Source of the DNA: Nitrospirota bacterium
Lineage (GTDB): Bacteria; Nitrospirota; Thermodesulfovibrionia; UBA6902; BMS3Bbin08
Assembly (NCBI GenBank): GCA_030637135.1
Contig: DAOVVO010000040.1
Span: 1 to 10,495 of the forward strand
Length of the DNA stretch: 10,495 nucleotides
Reading direction: 5' to 3'
Of this stretch, positions 1 through 6,182 are shown piece after piece. Within the stretch, counting starts at the first letter, position 1; each line of letters begins with the position of its first letter. A program made the position numbers and the translations under genes. The notes under the pieces are model-generated. The model saw only the letters and a list, made by a program, of their open reading frames with translations. It did no database searches and was not told the origin of the DNA.

Positions 1-198
1 GAAGATTTCATCAGGATGGACAGTAATAATTGGTCCCTGAGCGCAAAAGCCGTTGCAGCCTGTTATGACCAGGTTTATTTCTTCTTCAAGCCCCCTCTTT
101 TTCAGTTCTTCCTGGAGGGCGTCCTTAACTTTAAGGGACTTGGTTGCAACGCAGCCGCTCCCTGCACATACCATTAAATGAATTCTACGTTCCGGCAT
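1..198 (-). CDS. NuoF/HndC-like flavoprotein subunit of a bifurcating hydrogenase, N-terminal part (cut by window edge)
   Basis: Only the first 66 residues lie in the window; the frame is open to base 1. They form a thioredoxin-like [2Fe-2S] domain with four cysteines in the C-x4-C ... C-x3-C pattern (C11, C16, C48, C52). This domain precedes the FMN/NADH-binding NuoF module in HydB/HndC-type subunits, which pass electrons between NAD(P)H and the Fe-S chain. The assignment to HndC/HydB rather than a stand-alone ferredoxin is inferred from the HndA-HndB order just upstream on the same strand. The ATG at 198-196 follows AGGGGAGG, which ends only two bases before the start, closer than usual. 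Four tandem heptamers fill the 45-base gap to the preceding gene. Confidence 0.72.
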   Translation of the reverse strand, partial: MPERRIHLMVCAGSGCVATKSLKVKDALQEELKKRGLEEEINLVITGCNGFCAQGPIITVHPDEIF

Positions 199-211
199 AT
201 CCTCCCCTAAC

Positions 212-239
212 TGATCACTGATTACCGATTACCTGTTAC
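212..239. repeat. Four tandem imperfect 7-bp repeats between HndB-like and HndC-like genes
   Basis: Four consecutive heptamers on the + strand read TGATCAC, TGATTAC, CGATTAC and CTGTTAC, with consensus close to yGATTAC. They occupy almost all of the short gap between the HndB-like stop and the Shine-Dalgarno of the next gene. No function is evident. The array could be a simple replication-slippage tract or a small intergenic repeat element of the genome. Confidence 0.6.
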
Positions 240-243
240 TGTC

Positions 244-627
244 TTAATATGTTGTTTCGCTTCCAATCACCATGGCGTATTTTTCAACCACCTCGCCATT
301 GAGAATATGTTCTTTAAATATCTCTTTTATCTTGTTTTCGTTAAGTTGGACGTATTTGACAGGGGGACTATTGACTATCTCGACAGTTGCCATAGGCTCC
401 TTGCTGCACAACCCCGCACACCCCGATGTTGTGACTATTACGTCCTCAACCTTAGCCTGAGCCATTTCATCCATTAAGGCGGTCATAACTTCCCTTGCGC
501 CTGCTGCAATGCCGCATGTTCCCATATGGACAGTAATTTTTGCCCTGTAGCCGCCTTCCCTGACAGTAAAAGCCGCCTTATGCTTTTCTTTAATCTTTTT
601 CAGATCGTCTATTGTGAGTTTAGCCAT
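244..627 (-). CDS. hndB: HndB-like thioredoxin-fold [2Fe-2S] ferredoxin subunit
   Basis: A 127-residue protein whose size and sequence match the small HndB-type subunit of NADP-reducing and bifurcating [FeFe] hydrogenases. The thioredoxin-like domain covers roughly residues 28-105. Cluster ligands visible are C38 in an MGTCGIAAGAR motif and C70/C74 in GCAGLC. The second cysteine of the usual C-x4-C pair is absent (alanine or glycine there), which as far as I recall is normal for HndB-type proteins. It probably relays electrons between the NuoE- and NuoF-like subunits encoded on either side, in the cytoplasm. The ATG at 627-625 is preceded by AAGGGGGAAG. The 87-base gap upstream holds no gene that I can see. 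Confidence 0.83.
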   Translation of the reverse strand: MAKLTIDDLKKIKEKHKAAFTVREGGYRAKITVHMGTCGIAAGAREVMTALMDEMAQAKVEDVIVTTSGCAGLCSKEPMATVEIVNSPPVKYVQLNENKIKEIFKEHILNGEVVEKYAMVIGSETTY

Positions 628-714
628 TTTCTTCCCCCTTTATTTTTAAGATTTACTTTTACCCCGTTTGAAGTTGGCGATGGCGGTTTTAAGGCAACAT
701 CAGCCAACACTTCT

Positions 715-1017
715 TTAATGGGGTTTATCCACAGTTTTATACTCGTCAAGAATTTGTAATACTTTCTTTGAAGTCACTGCACCGTGTGTATCATGGTCTA
801 CAACCATAACAGGCGCAAGACCACAGGCACCGAGACAGCGCACAGCCTCCAGAGAAAATTTCTTGTCCTCAGTTATATCGCCCACCTCTACTTTTAAATT
901 TTCTTTAATCTTGCCCAGCACTTCTTCTATTCCCTTGACATAACATGCAGTGCCGAGACAGATCTTGATGATATGGTCACCACGTGGCTTCATGGTAAAG
1001 AATGAATAAAAAGACAC
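715..1017 (-). CDS. NuoE/HndA-like [2Fe-2S] subunit, C-terminal fragment after an in-frame TGA
   Basis: This is the thioredoxin-like [2Fe-2S] half of a NuoE/HndA (24-kDa) subunit, with all four ligands present: C20 and C25 in CLGTACYVKG, and C61 and C65 in CLGACGLAP (numbered from the GTG at 1017-1015). The missing helical N-terminal half of NuoE sits directly upstream in the same frame, at the end of the receiver-domain reading frame 1048-1602. The two are separated only by the TGA at 1050-1048, and the codons after it (NIPTAEVHSVVSFYSFF) continue the family sequence. GTG 1017 has no convincing Shine-Dalgarno and cuts into a conserved segment, so independent initiation is doubtful. The piece is best read as the end of a 715-1602 gene carrying a nonsense codon, a sequencing error or a recoded codon. 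Confidence 0.78.
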   Translation of the reverse strand: MSFYSFFTMKPRGDHIIKICLGTACYVKGIEEVLGKIKENLKVEVGDITEDKKFSLEAVRCLGACGLAPVMVVDHDTHGAVTSKKVLQILDEYKTVDKPH

Positions 1018-1047
1018 TACACTATGGACTTCTGCTGTCGGTATGTT

Positions 1048-1602
1048 TCACCCCCTTGAAATTAGTTTCTGCACCAAGCAAAGAAGATAGCCAACCATCT
1101 CCTTTGCACGCTGAAGAACAGGTATCAGAGTACCTGGCTTACTCCTGTAACTTTTTATCATTCTGTCCAGTTCAGCTATCATGGAAGGAGGAAATTCCTC
1201 TTCTTTCTTTTCTTCTGCAGGGACTCGTTCCTTCTTCCACTCTACTGCCCTGCTAACCACATCTATCAGTACGGAAGGTGTAAATGGTTTGGGAACATAA
1301 TCTATAATGCCAAGCTCAAGGGCATCCTTAATGGTTTCCTGGGATGGATATCCAGTGATAATAAGAATTCCTGTTTCAGGTCTTGATTTCCTTGTCCATT
1401 TTATAAGAGTAAGACCGTCTACCTCCGGCATTTTCAAATCTGTAATAACAAAATCATACGGATTTTTCTCCATTGTGAGTATAGCTTCTCTCCCACCCGA
1501 GGCAACCTCTACCTTATAACCTTCGGCCTCGAGAATCCTCATACAGCTTCTTCTAACCACAGCTTCATCATCCACGACTAAGATTTTGATATCATCAGCC
1601 AT
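1048..1602 (-). CDS. Receiver domain fused to the N-terminal half of a NuoE-like subunit, ended by an in-frame TGA
   Basis: Residues 1-117 are a CheY-like receiver domain: acidic pair D11/D12, phosphoacceptor D55 in TDLKMP, T83 and K105 in PKPF. A charged linker (about 118-136, rich in K and E) follows. Residues 139-184 are the helical start of a NuoE/HndA subunit (MIAELDRMIKSYRSKPGTLI). The frame stops at TGA 1050-1048, but homology resumes in the same frame, so the intended product was probably a receiver-NuoE fusion of about 295 codons. Just before and after the TGA several residues usually conserved in NuoE are changed (GYLP-x-E becomes GYLLCL; VYGV becomes VHSV), which hints at relaxed selection. 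The start is secure: AAGGAGG at 1617-1611, eight bases before the ATG. Confidence 0.82.
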   Translation of the reverse strand: MADDIKILVVDDEAVVRRSCMRILEAEGYKVEVASGGREAILTMEKNPYDFVITDLKMPEVDGLTLIKWTRKSRPETGILIITGYPSQETIKDALELGIIDYVPKPFTPSVLIDVVSRAVEWKKERVPAEEKKEEEFPPSMIAELDRMIKSYRSKPGTLIPVLQRAKEMVGYLLCLVQKLISRG

Positions 1603-1671
1603 CAGCTATTCCTCCTTATTTATTAAGTCAAACATTGAAATTAAAGTTTAGAAATATATTTAAATTATGTT

Positions 1672-1881
1672 TTAACGTATAAAGTTACTGGTATCCCAGT
1701 ATTTCCATTTAAGGTATTCATTAATTGCCCTTGCTACCTTTCTTCCGGCACCCATGGCCGAGATAACTGTTGCGGCCCCTGTAACTATATCTCCACCAGC
1801 AAAGACACCCCTCTTTGAGGTCATGCCTGTCTCTTCTTCAGCTACTATGTAGCCTCTTTTGTTTAATTTTAAATCCGGCAT
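1672..1881 (-). CDS. NfnB/GltA-like oxidoreductase, C-terminal fragment after an in-frame TGA
   Basis: This 69-residue stretch is the C-terminal end of an NfnB/GltA-type flavoprotein. It contains the second FAD-contact motif (GVFAGGDIVTGAATVISAMGAGRK, residues 25-48). It is not an independent gene: the codons upstream of its first ATG, back to the TGA at 2004-2002, encode in the same frame the expected preceding sequence (EPDESGRRRPFPIKG and onwards), and the ATG has no Shine-Dalgarno. It therefore belongs with 2002-3114 as one gene of about 480 codons with a single internal TGA. Without this part the flavoprotein could not complete its FAD site. Confidence 0.8.
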   Translation of the reverse strand: MPDLKLNKRGYIVAEEETGMTSKRGVFAGGDIVTGAATVISAMGAGRKVARAINEYLKWKYWDTSNFIR

Positions 1882-2001
1882 GGTTTTCAGTAAAATTGGA
1901 TTTGCCTTTGCCCCGAGTGCAGGAATTGCAACATCTATTTCAATCTGGAATTCACTGCCCTTTATTGGAAAGGGTCTTCTCCTGCCCGATTCATCAGGCT
2001 C

Positions 2002-3114
2002 TCACCCTTCCATCTTTATACATTCCACTGCGCAGACGTTTCCCTTACCGTCGTCAATAAGTCTCGTTGGATTTGCCAGCATCACAAATTCTATTCCCTC
2101 TTCTTTTGCGTGATGAACCTCTGCTTTTCTCGCCGGCATCTCGACCTCAGAACGCCTGTAAACAAGATATACCTTTTCCGCTCCAAGTCTTAAAGCCACC
2201 CTTGCAGCATCCATGGCAACATTGCCGCCGCCAAATACCGCAACCTTCTTGCCTATTCTTATTGGTGTATCATATTCAGGGAAAAGGTATGCCTTCATCA
2301 GATTAGCCCTTGTCAGGAATTCATTTGCAGAGTAAACCCCATTTAGATTTTCTCCCGGTATTCCCATGAACATAGGCAGTCCTGCACCTGTTGCAATAAA
2401 ACATGCATCATACCCTTTATCATTTAATAATTCGTCAACGGTATAGAGTTTCCCGATTATTGTATTGAGTATCAGTTCGACTCCAAGTTTTTTTATGTAT
2501 TCTACTTCTCTTTCTACGATTGCCTTTGGAAGTCTGAACTCCGGTATGCCGTAGACCAGGACACCGCTTGGTTTATGTAATGCTTCAAATAAGGTAACCT
2601 GATGGCCTGACTGTATTAAGTCAGATGCGCATGTTAAACCACCTGGACCAGAGCCTATTATGGCTACTTTTCTACCGGTAGGCCTTGGTTTCTCAGGGAG
2701 CTTGACCTCCCCCTGTTCTGCTTCATAATCAGCAACAAACCTTTCCAGATTACCTATTGCTACAGGCTGCCCTTTTTTCCCTAAAACACACAGGGATTCG
2801 CACTGGATTTCCTGGGGACAGACCCTGCCGCAGATTGCGGGCAGAGCGTTTTTTTCCTTGACCTTATGACAAGCCTCCAAAAACTTTTTCTCTTTAATTA
2901 AATTTATAAATTGGGGGATGTATACCTCGACAGGACAGCCATCTATGCAGGTGGGTTTTTTGCAATTAAGACATCTGGATGCCTCTTCAACCGCTTCGTC
3001 AGGGCTGTATCCGTAAGGAACTTCCTTGAAATTCCTTGCCCTCTCCATCGGGGGCTGTTCCCTTAATTTTACCCTGTTTTTTTTCCTTTTCTCTTCTTTC
3101 TCAGGTTCTGCCAT
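2002..3114 (-). CDS. nfnB: NADP-binding flavoprotein subunit NfnB (GltA-like), N-terminal part ended by an in-frame TGA
   Basis: Large subunit of an NADH-dependent ferredoxin:NADP+ oxidoreductase (NfnAB/SudAB), related to the glutamate synthase small subunit. Counting from the GTG at 3120, it has two [4Fe-4S] cysteine sets (C50, C53, C58, C62 and C97, C101, C107, C111), an FAD dinucleotide fold with GSGPGG at 156-161, and an NADPH fold with GGGNVAMD at 297-304 and RR at 322-323. The frame ends at TGA 2004-2002, where the family normally reads MELGEPDESGRRRP; here the codons are M-E-G-TGA-E-P-D-E-S-G. The rest of the protein continues in frame to 1672. I prefer the ATG at 3114-3112 over GTG 3120 because GGGGAG lies five bases before it. 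The nfnA stop lies two bases upstream, indicating coupling. Confidence 0.85.
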   Translation of the reverse strand: MAEPEKEEKRKKNRVKLREQPPMERARNFKEVPYGYSPDEAVEEASRCLNCKKPTCIDGCPVEVYIPQFINLIKEKKFLEACHKVKEKNALPAICGRVCPQEIQCESLCVLGKKGQPVAIGNLERFVADYEAEQGEVKLPEKPRPTGRKVAIIGSGPGGLTCASDLIQSGHQVTLFEALHKPSGVLVYGIPEFRLPKAIVEREVEYIKKLGVELILNTIIGKLYTVDELLNDKGYDACFIATGAGLPMFMGIPGENLNGVYSANEFLTRANLMKAYLFPEYDTPIRIGKKVAVFGGGNVAMDAARVALRLGAEKVYLVYRRSEVEMPARKAEVHHAKEEGIEFVMLANPTRLIDDGKGNVCAVECIKMEG

Positions 3115-3116
3115 AA

Positions 3117-3950
3117 TCACTCCCCGACTTTTTCCTGGTATATTCTTAGGGCTTCTTTTTCATCTTCAAGGTACATTTTCTGTCTTTCCATAAGTAAATC
3201 AAAATTAACTTTGTGCCCGTCAAATTCGGGACCGTCAACACAGCAGAATTTTGACTCTCCCCCTACATCTACCCTGCAACCGCCGCACATCCCTGTCCCG
3301 TCAACCATGATTGAGTTTAAACTTACAACAGTTTTTACATTGTATTTTTCCGTTGTCTTGCAGACGAATTTCATCATGATGGCAGGGCCGATAGCAACAA
3401 CCAGTTTTATGTCTTTATTCTCCTTCAAAAGTTCTTCCAGAGGAACCGTTACAACCGTTTTTCTGCCGTAGGAGCCATCATCGGTTGTAACAATTAACTC
3501 ATCTGATACGTCTCTCATTTTGTCTTCCCAAAAAAGGAGGGACTTTGACCTGGCACCTATTATTGAATAGACACTGTTGCCGGCATGTTTTAATGCCCTG
3601 GTTACGGGATAGACAGGCGCGATTCCGACTCCGCCGCCAATGCATACTACTTTCCCGAGATTTTCTATGTGTGAAGGGGTGCCGAGAGGACCAACGATAT
3701 CAGATATGAAATCACCTTCATTTAACGTTCCCAGGTGATAGGTGGTCTTGCCAACCTTCTGAAACACAATAGTCAATGTCCCTTTTTCCCTGTCAAAATC
3801 AGCAATGGTTAAAGGGATTCTCTCTCCCTGTTCATGTATTTTAAGGAGGATGAAATTGCCGGGCTCTGCTTTTTTTGCAATATCCTTTGCGTCAATATCA
3901 AAGAGGGTGATATTTTCTGACAACTCCTGTTTCTGCAAGATTTTAAACAT
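3117..3950 (-). CDS. nfnA: FAD/[2Fe-2S] subunit NfnA of NADH-dependent ferredoxin:NADP+ oxidoreductase
   Basis: A 277-residue protein of the DHODB/PyrK-like ferredoxin reductase family. It has an FAD-binding RIPLTIAD motif (44-51), an NAD-binding GGGVGIAP loop (105-112), and a C-terminal [2Fe-2S] site with C222, C225 and C237 preceded by D217 in DGTGMCGGC. An aspartate where DHODB-type proteins have the first cysteine is characteristic of structurally known NfnA proteins, so this residue supports NfnA over PyrK. With NfnB it would couple NADH oxidation and ferredoxin oxidation to NADP+ reduction, or the reverse, in the cytoplasm. The start ATG 3950 follows GGGGAGG with five bases between. The gene ends in TGA (3119-3117) at the expected length, showing TGA works as a stop here. 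Confidence 0.92.
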   Translation of the reverse strand: MFKILQKQELSENITLFDIDAKDIAKKAEPGNFILLKIHEQGERIPLTIADFDREKGTLTIVFQKVGKTTYHLGTLNEGDFISDIVGPLGTPSHIENLGKVVCIGGGVGIAPVYPVTRALKHAGNSVYSIIGARSKSLLFWEDKMRDVSDELIVTTDDGSYGRKTVVTVPLEELLKENKDIKLVVAIGPAIMMKFVCKTTEKYNVKTVVSLNSIMVDGTGMCGGCRVDVGGESKFCCVDGPEFDGHKVNFDLLMERQKMYLEDEKEALRIYQEKVGE

Positions 3951-4029
3951 AGTTTCCTCCCCATGACATTACAACCTATTTTTTACTTATGTTTAATTTA
4001 TTTGATAGAAAGTAATATGGGTAATGAAC

Positions 4030-4035
4030 ATTATA
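4030..4035 (-). promoter_or_regulatory. Possible -10 element ahead of nfnAB
   Basis: The minus strand carries TATAAT at 4035-4030 inside the AT-rich 113-base gap between the upstream response regulator gene and nfnA. No good -35 sits 17 bases upstream, so the call rests on the -10 hexamer alone. If real, nfnAB could be transcribed separately from the signalling genes. Confidence 0.3.
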
Positions 4036-4063
4036 TTTTAAAAATATTAAAAGGACTTGGTTA

Positions 4064-4837
4064 TTAATCTAAACTTAAAGGGACAACCCTTGCCAACCAT
4101 AAAAGCCAGCCCTCAGTAGGGTCTTTTAATAGAGCGCACATAACATCATTGGCTTTTTTGTTAATTTCTCTTATTTCTCCGTCCATAGGGGACAAAAGGT
4201 CATTGCTCTGACCTGTACTGGTGTAAATCCGTGCGAATGGCTCACCTGCTTTGAGCATACCTTTCTCACGTATAAAATCAACATTCATCAGGTTGCCTGT
4301 TAAAAACCAGTATCTTAAGTCACAGCCTACCTCCCATATCCCGTTTTTTTTGGAAAGTCGTGCCCATGTGCCTTCCTTATAGAAAATGACTGGATTTTCT
4401 TTATCCCGTAAGGGTACAACATGTTCTCTGAATTCATCGATGAATGCCTGTCTGAGGATCCACCCTCTTTGATCAAAAATCTTTGCTGCCACATTTATGA
4501 GAAAATCAGGAGTAAAGGGTTTTTCAATATATTCAAAAGCCCCTATCTTTATTGATTCTTTTGCATCTTCCAGCGTGGGGTAGCCGGTGATGATAACCAC
4601 ATCTGTCTGAGGCTTGATAATACGTGCTTCTTTAAGGACGGTCATCCCGCTTATGTCAGGAAGCCTCACGTCTGATATTAAGAGATCAAAGTCTTCTTTG
4701 GCTAATTTATTAAGGGCTTCATTGCCTTTTTCTACTGTAGAAATACTGTGCCCTTCAGCCCCAAGAATCCGCTTGCAGCTTAATGTCACCACGGGATCAT
4801 CATCCAACACCAAAATCCTTCGTTTTTCTTTAGCCAT
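4064..4837 (-). CDS. Response regulator with a GcvH-like C-terminal domain
   Basis: Residues 1-120 form a receiver domain (D12/D13, phosphoacceptor D56 in SDVRLP, T84, K106 in EKPF), clearly paralogous to the receiver at 1048-1602 (shared ITGYP and KPFTP motifs). Residues about 148-257 resemble glycine cleavage H-protein: GTWARL, a KAGEPFARI turn, SPMDGEI and a GWLLWL end. In H-protein the lipoylated lysine lies in an ESVKA-like motif; the matching place here reads TSTGQSNDL (about 206-214) without lysine, so lipoylation looks unlikely. There is no DNA-binding domain, so output is probably by protein contact. ATG 4837 is preferred over GTG 4840 because GGGAG lies five bases upstream of it. 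The gene sits between a GHKL ATPase gene and nfnA. Confidence 0.82.
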   Translation of the reverse strand: MAKEKRRILVLDDDPVVTLSCKRILGAEGHSISTVEKGNEALNKLAKEDFDLLISDVRLPDISGMTVLKEARIIKPQTDVVIITGYPTLEDAKESIKIGAFEYIEKPFTPDFLINVAAKIFDQRGWILRQAFIDEFREHVVPLRDKENPVIFYKEGTWARLSKKNGIWEVGCDLRYWFLTGNLMNVDFIREKGMLKAGEPFARIYTSTGQSNDLLSPMDGEIREINKKANDVMCALLKDPTEGWLLWLARVVPLSLD

Positions 4838-4885
4838 CACTGCTCCCTTTTTGGTTAAGGTTTAATCTTCAAACAACCCGGCACA

Positions 4886-5437
4886 CTATAAAATAATACT
4901 TTTTGTATCATTTAGCCATTGCTTTATACTGTCTTTAATATATTTTATTACTATTGGATGGTTTATTGGAATCCCTTTGAGCGTTTTTTTTATTTCTGTC
5001 GTGTCAATACGGTATTCGTGGTTATCCCTTCTATGTTCAAATTCTACATCTATTTCAGGATTACCAGCGATTAAAACTATCAGGGTTTTTTCAATATCAC
5101 CGAGAGGTTTTCTGTCAATATGATCGTATTGAAAATCAGCGGTTATCGTTGTGCCCTCACCTTTTTTTGATTCTACGGATATGTTGCCCATGCTCTCTCG
5201 AGCGGACTGGGCAAATAATGATATTCCAAGACCTACACGCCGAGTGGTTTTTGTAGTAAAAAAAGGGTCGAGAGCTTTTTTAATTTCAGTCTCATCCATC
5301 CCCCTCCCGTTGTCAATAATCTCTATGCGGAGAAGATTTTTTTCAATTTCTTCGCTAATAGTAATCTGTATCTTGCTCGCTCCGGCAGTAATAGAGTTTT
5401 CTGCAATATCAAGGATGTGAAGTGATAAGTCTTCCAT
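4886..5437 (-). CDS. GHKL-family ATP-binding protein (histidine-kinase-like ATPase without a DHp domain)
   Basis: A 183-residue soluble protein with the ATP-binding fold of histidine kinases at residues 1-105: N box ENS (N14), G1 box DNGRGM (42-47), F box DPFFTTK (57-63), and G2 box GLGIS (69-73). There is no dimerisation/phosphotransfer helix pair, sensor domain or membrane segment. Residues 106-183 form an extra domain that I do not recognise. It could phosphorylate a partner, act as an anti-sigma-like switch, or bind ATP as a sensor. The start ATG 5437 lies one base after the PHP gene stop, with GGGAG four bases upstream, so the two are translationally coupled. A receiver gene follows 48 bases downstream. 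Confidence 0.85.
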   Translation of the reverse strand: MEDLSLHILDIAENSITAGASKIQITISEEIEKNLLRIEIIDNGRGMDETEIKKALDPFFTTKTTRRVGLGISLFAQSARESMGNISVESKKGEGTTITADFQYDHIDRKPLGDIEKTLIVLIAGNPEIDVEFEHRRDNHEYRIDTTEIKKTLKGIPINHPIVIKYIKDSIKQWLNDTKSIIL

Positions 5438-5438
5438 C

Positions 5439-6182
5439 TTACTCCCATTCCACCTTTCTACCGCCTGTATTTTTCAGGGCATATGATATTTCAGTTACTG
5501 AAGGTTCCTTTACATAGAAACGTGTATTTCTCCTGTTGATATCCTTTAGGTAGTGGGCATCTGAAGAAGAAATCCATGGAAAAGAGCGGTAGTTTTTAAA
5601 TAAGTTTTCTGCTGTTTTCTTGTCAGTCCCGGGAGACATTTCCAGTGCATCTAACTGTAAATCCTCCGGGATAAAACCGAGCTGAGAGATGATACCGAAT
5701 GCTTCTCTGTCAACGTGAGATGCTATGGAGAGCCCGCCGAGAGAATGTATGGTATTTACAATAGAATATGTATCCAGCATTGTTGCAGCTATCAAAAATC
5801 GGTTATTAAATCCTAAAACCTCATCTTTTTCATTAACCACTATCTGGTCATTAAAACGCGTCGTATTGTCGTTGAAGTGCATCAGATTATCATATATAAC
5901 CTTCTGTAGTTTTATCACGCTTTCCACATCATCAAAAATAGCCAGAATATGGGCTTCTTCAGCCGAAGTAATCTCCATGCCCGCTAGAACTGCAAGCTCA
6001 CTATTTTCGGCAGATTTCTGAGATGCGATAACGTTTTCTGCTGAATTGTGATCAGTTATTGCCACTATGTCAAGCCCCCTTTCAGCTGCGGTTTTCACTA
6101 TTGCCGAAGGAGTCATGGTAAGATCGGCACAGGGCGACAGACATGTATGTATATGCAGATCAGCCTTGAATTGTTTTAACAT
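5439..6182 (-). CDS. PHP-domain metal-dependent phosphoesterase-like protein
   Basis: A 247-residue PHP-superfamily protein with an apparently complete set of metal-ligand motifs: DLHIHT (D8, H10, H12), ITDHN (D44, H45), GMEIT (E70) with H78 in EAHIL, ASHVDRE (H156) and SSDAH (D208, H210). Catalytic activity, as a phosphoesterase or nucleotidase, is therefore plausible, but the substrate is unknown. It is coupled to the GHKL ATPase gene just downstream and lies in a signalling set beside electron-bifurcation genes. The only start that keeps DLHIHT is ATG 6182, since a TAA lies immediately upstream in frame. The nearest good Shine-Dalgarno (AAGGAG) is about 14 bases away, unusually far, so translation may be weak or need a folded leader. 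Confidence 0.87.
   Translation of the reverse strand: MLKQFKADLHIHTCLSPCADLTMTPSAIVKTAAERGLDIVAITDHNSAENVIASQKSAENSELAVLAGMEITSAEEAHILAIFDDVESVIKLQKVIYDNLMHFNDNTTRFNDQIVVNEKDEVLGFNNRFLIAATMLDTYSIVNTIHSLGGLSIASHVDREAFGIISQLGFIPEDLQLDALEMSPGTDKKTAENLFKNYRSFPWISSSDAHYLKDINRRNTRFYVKEPSVTEISYALKNTGGRKVEWE

Noticed and set aside
1040..1050. Selenocysteine at the TGA in the receiver-NuoE gene
   Set aside because: The position corresponds to a leucine rather than a catalytic cysteine, and the only pairing downstream (GACA/TGTC) is weak and poorly placed for a bacterial SECIS.
1975..2004. Hairpin after the nfnB TGA (CCTGA/TCGGG with a TGAA loop) as a SECIS element
   Set aside because: It begins only a few bases after the TGA, too close for a bacterial SECIS, and the bases encode the conserved EPDESGR segment.
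1048..2004. Genome-wide reassignment of TGA to an amino acid
   Set aside because: nfnA and adk both end in TGA at family-typical lengths, so TGA is a functional stop here.
1859..2113. Two overlapping + strand open frames opposite nfnB
   Set aside because: They are antisense shadows of nfnB with no ribosome binding site and no family resemblance.
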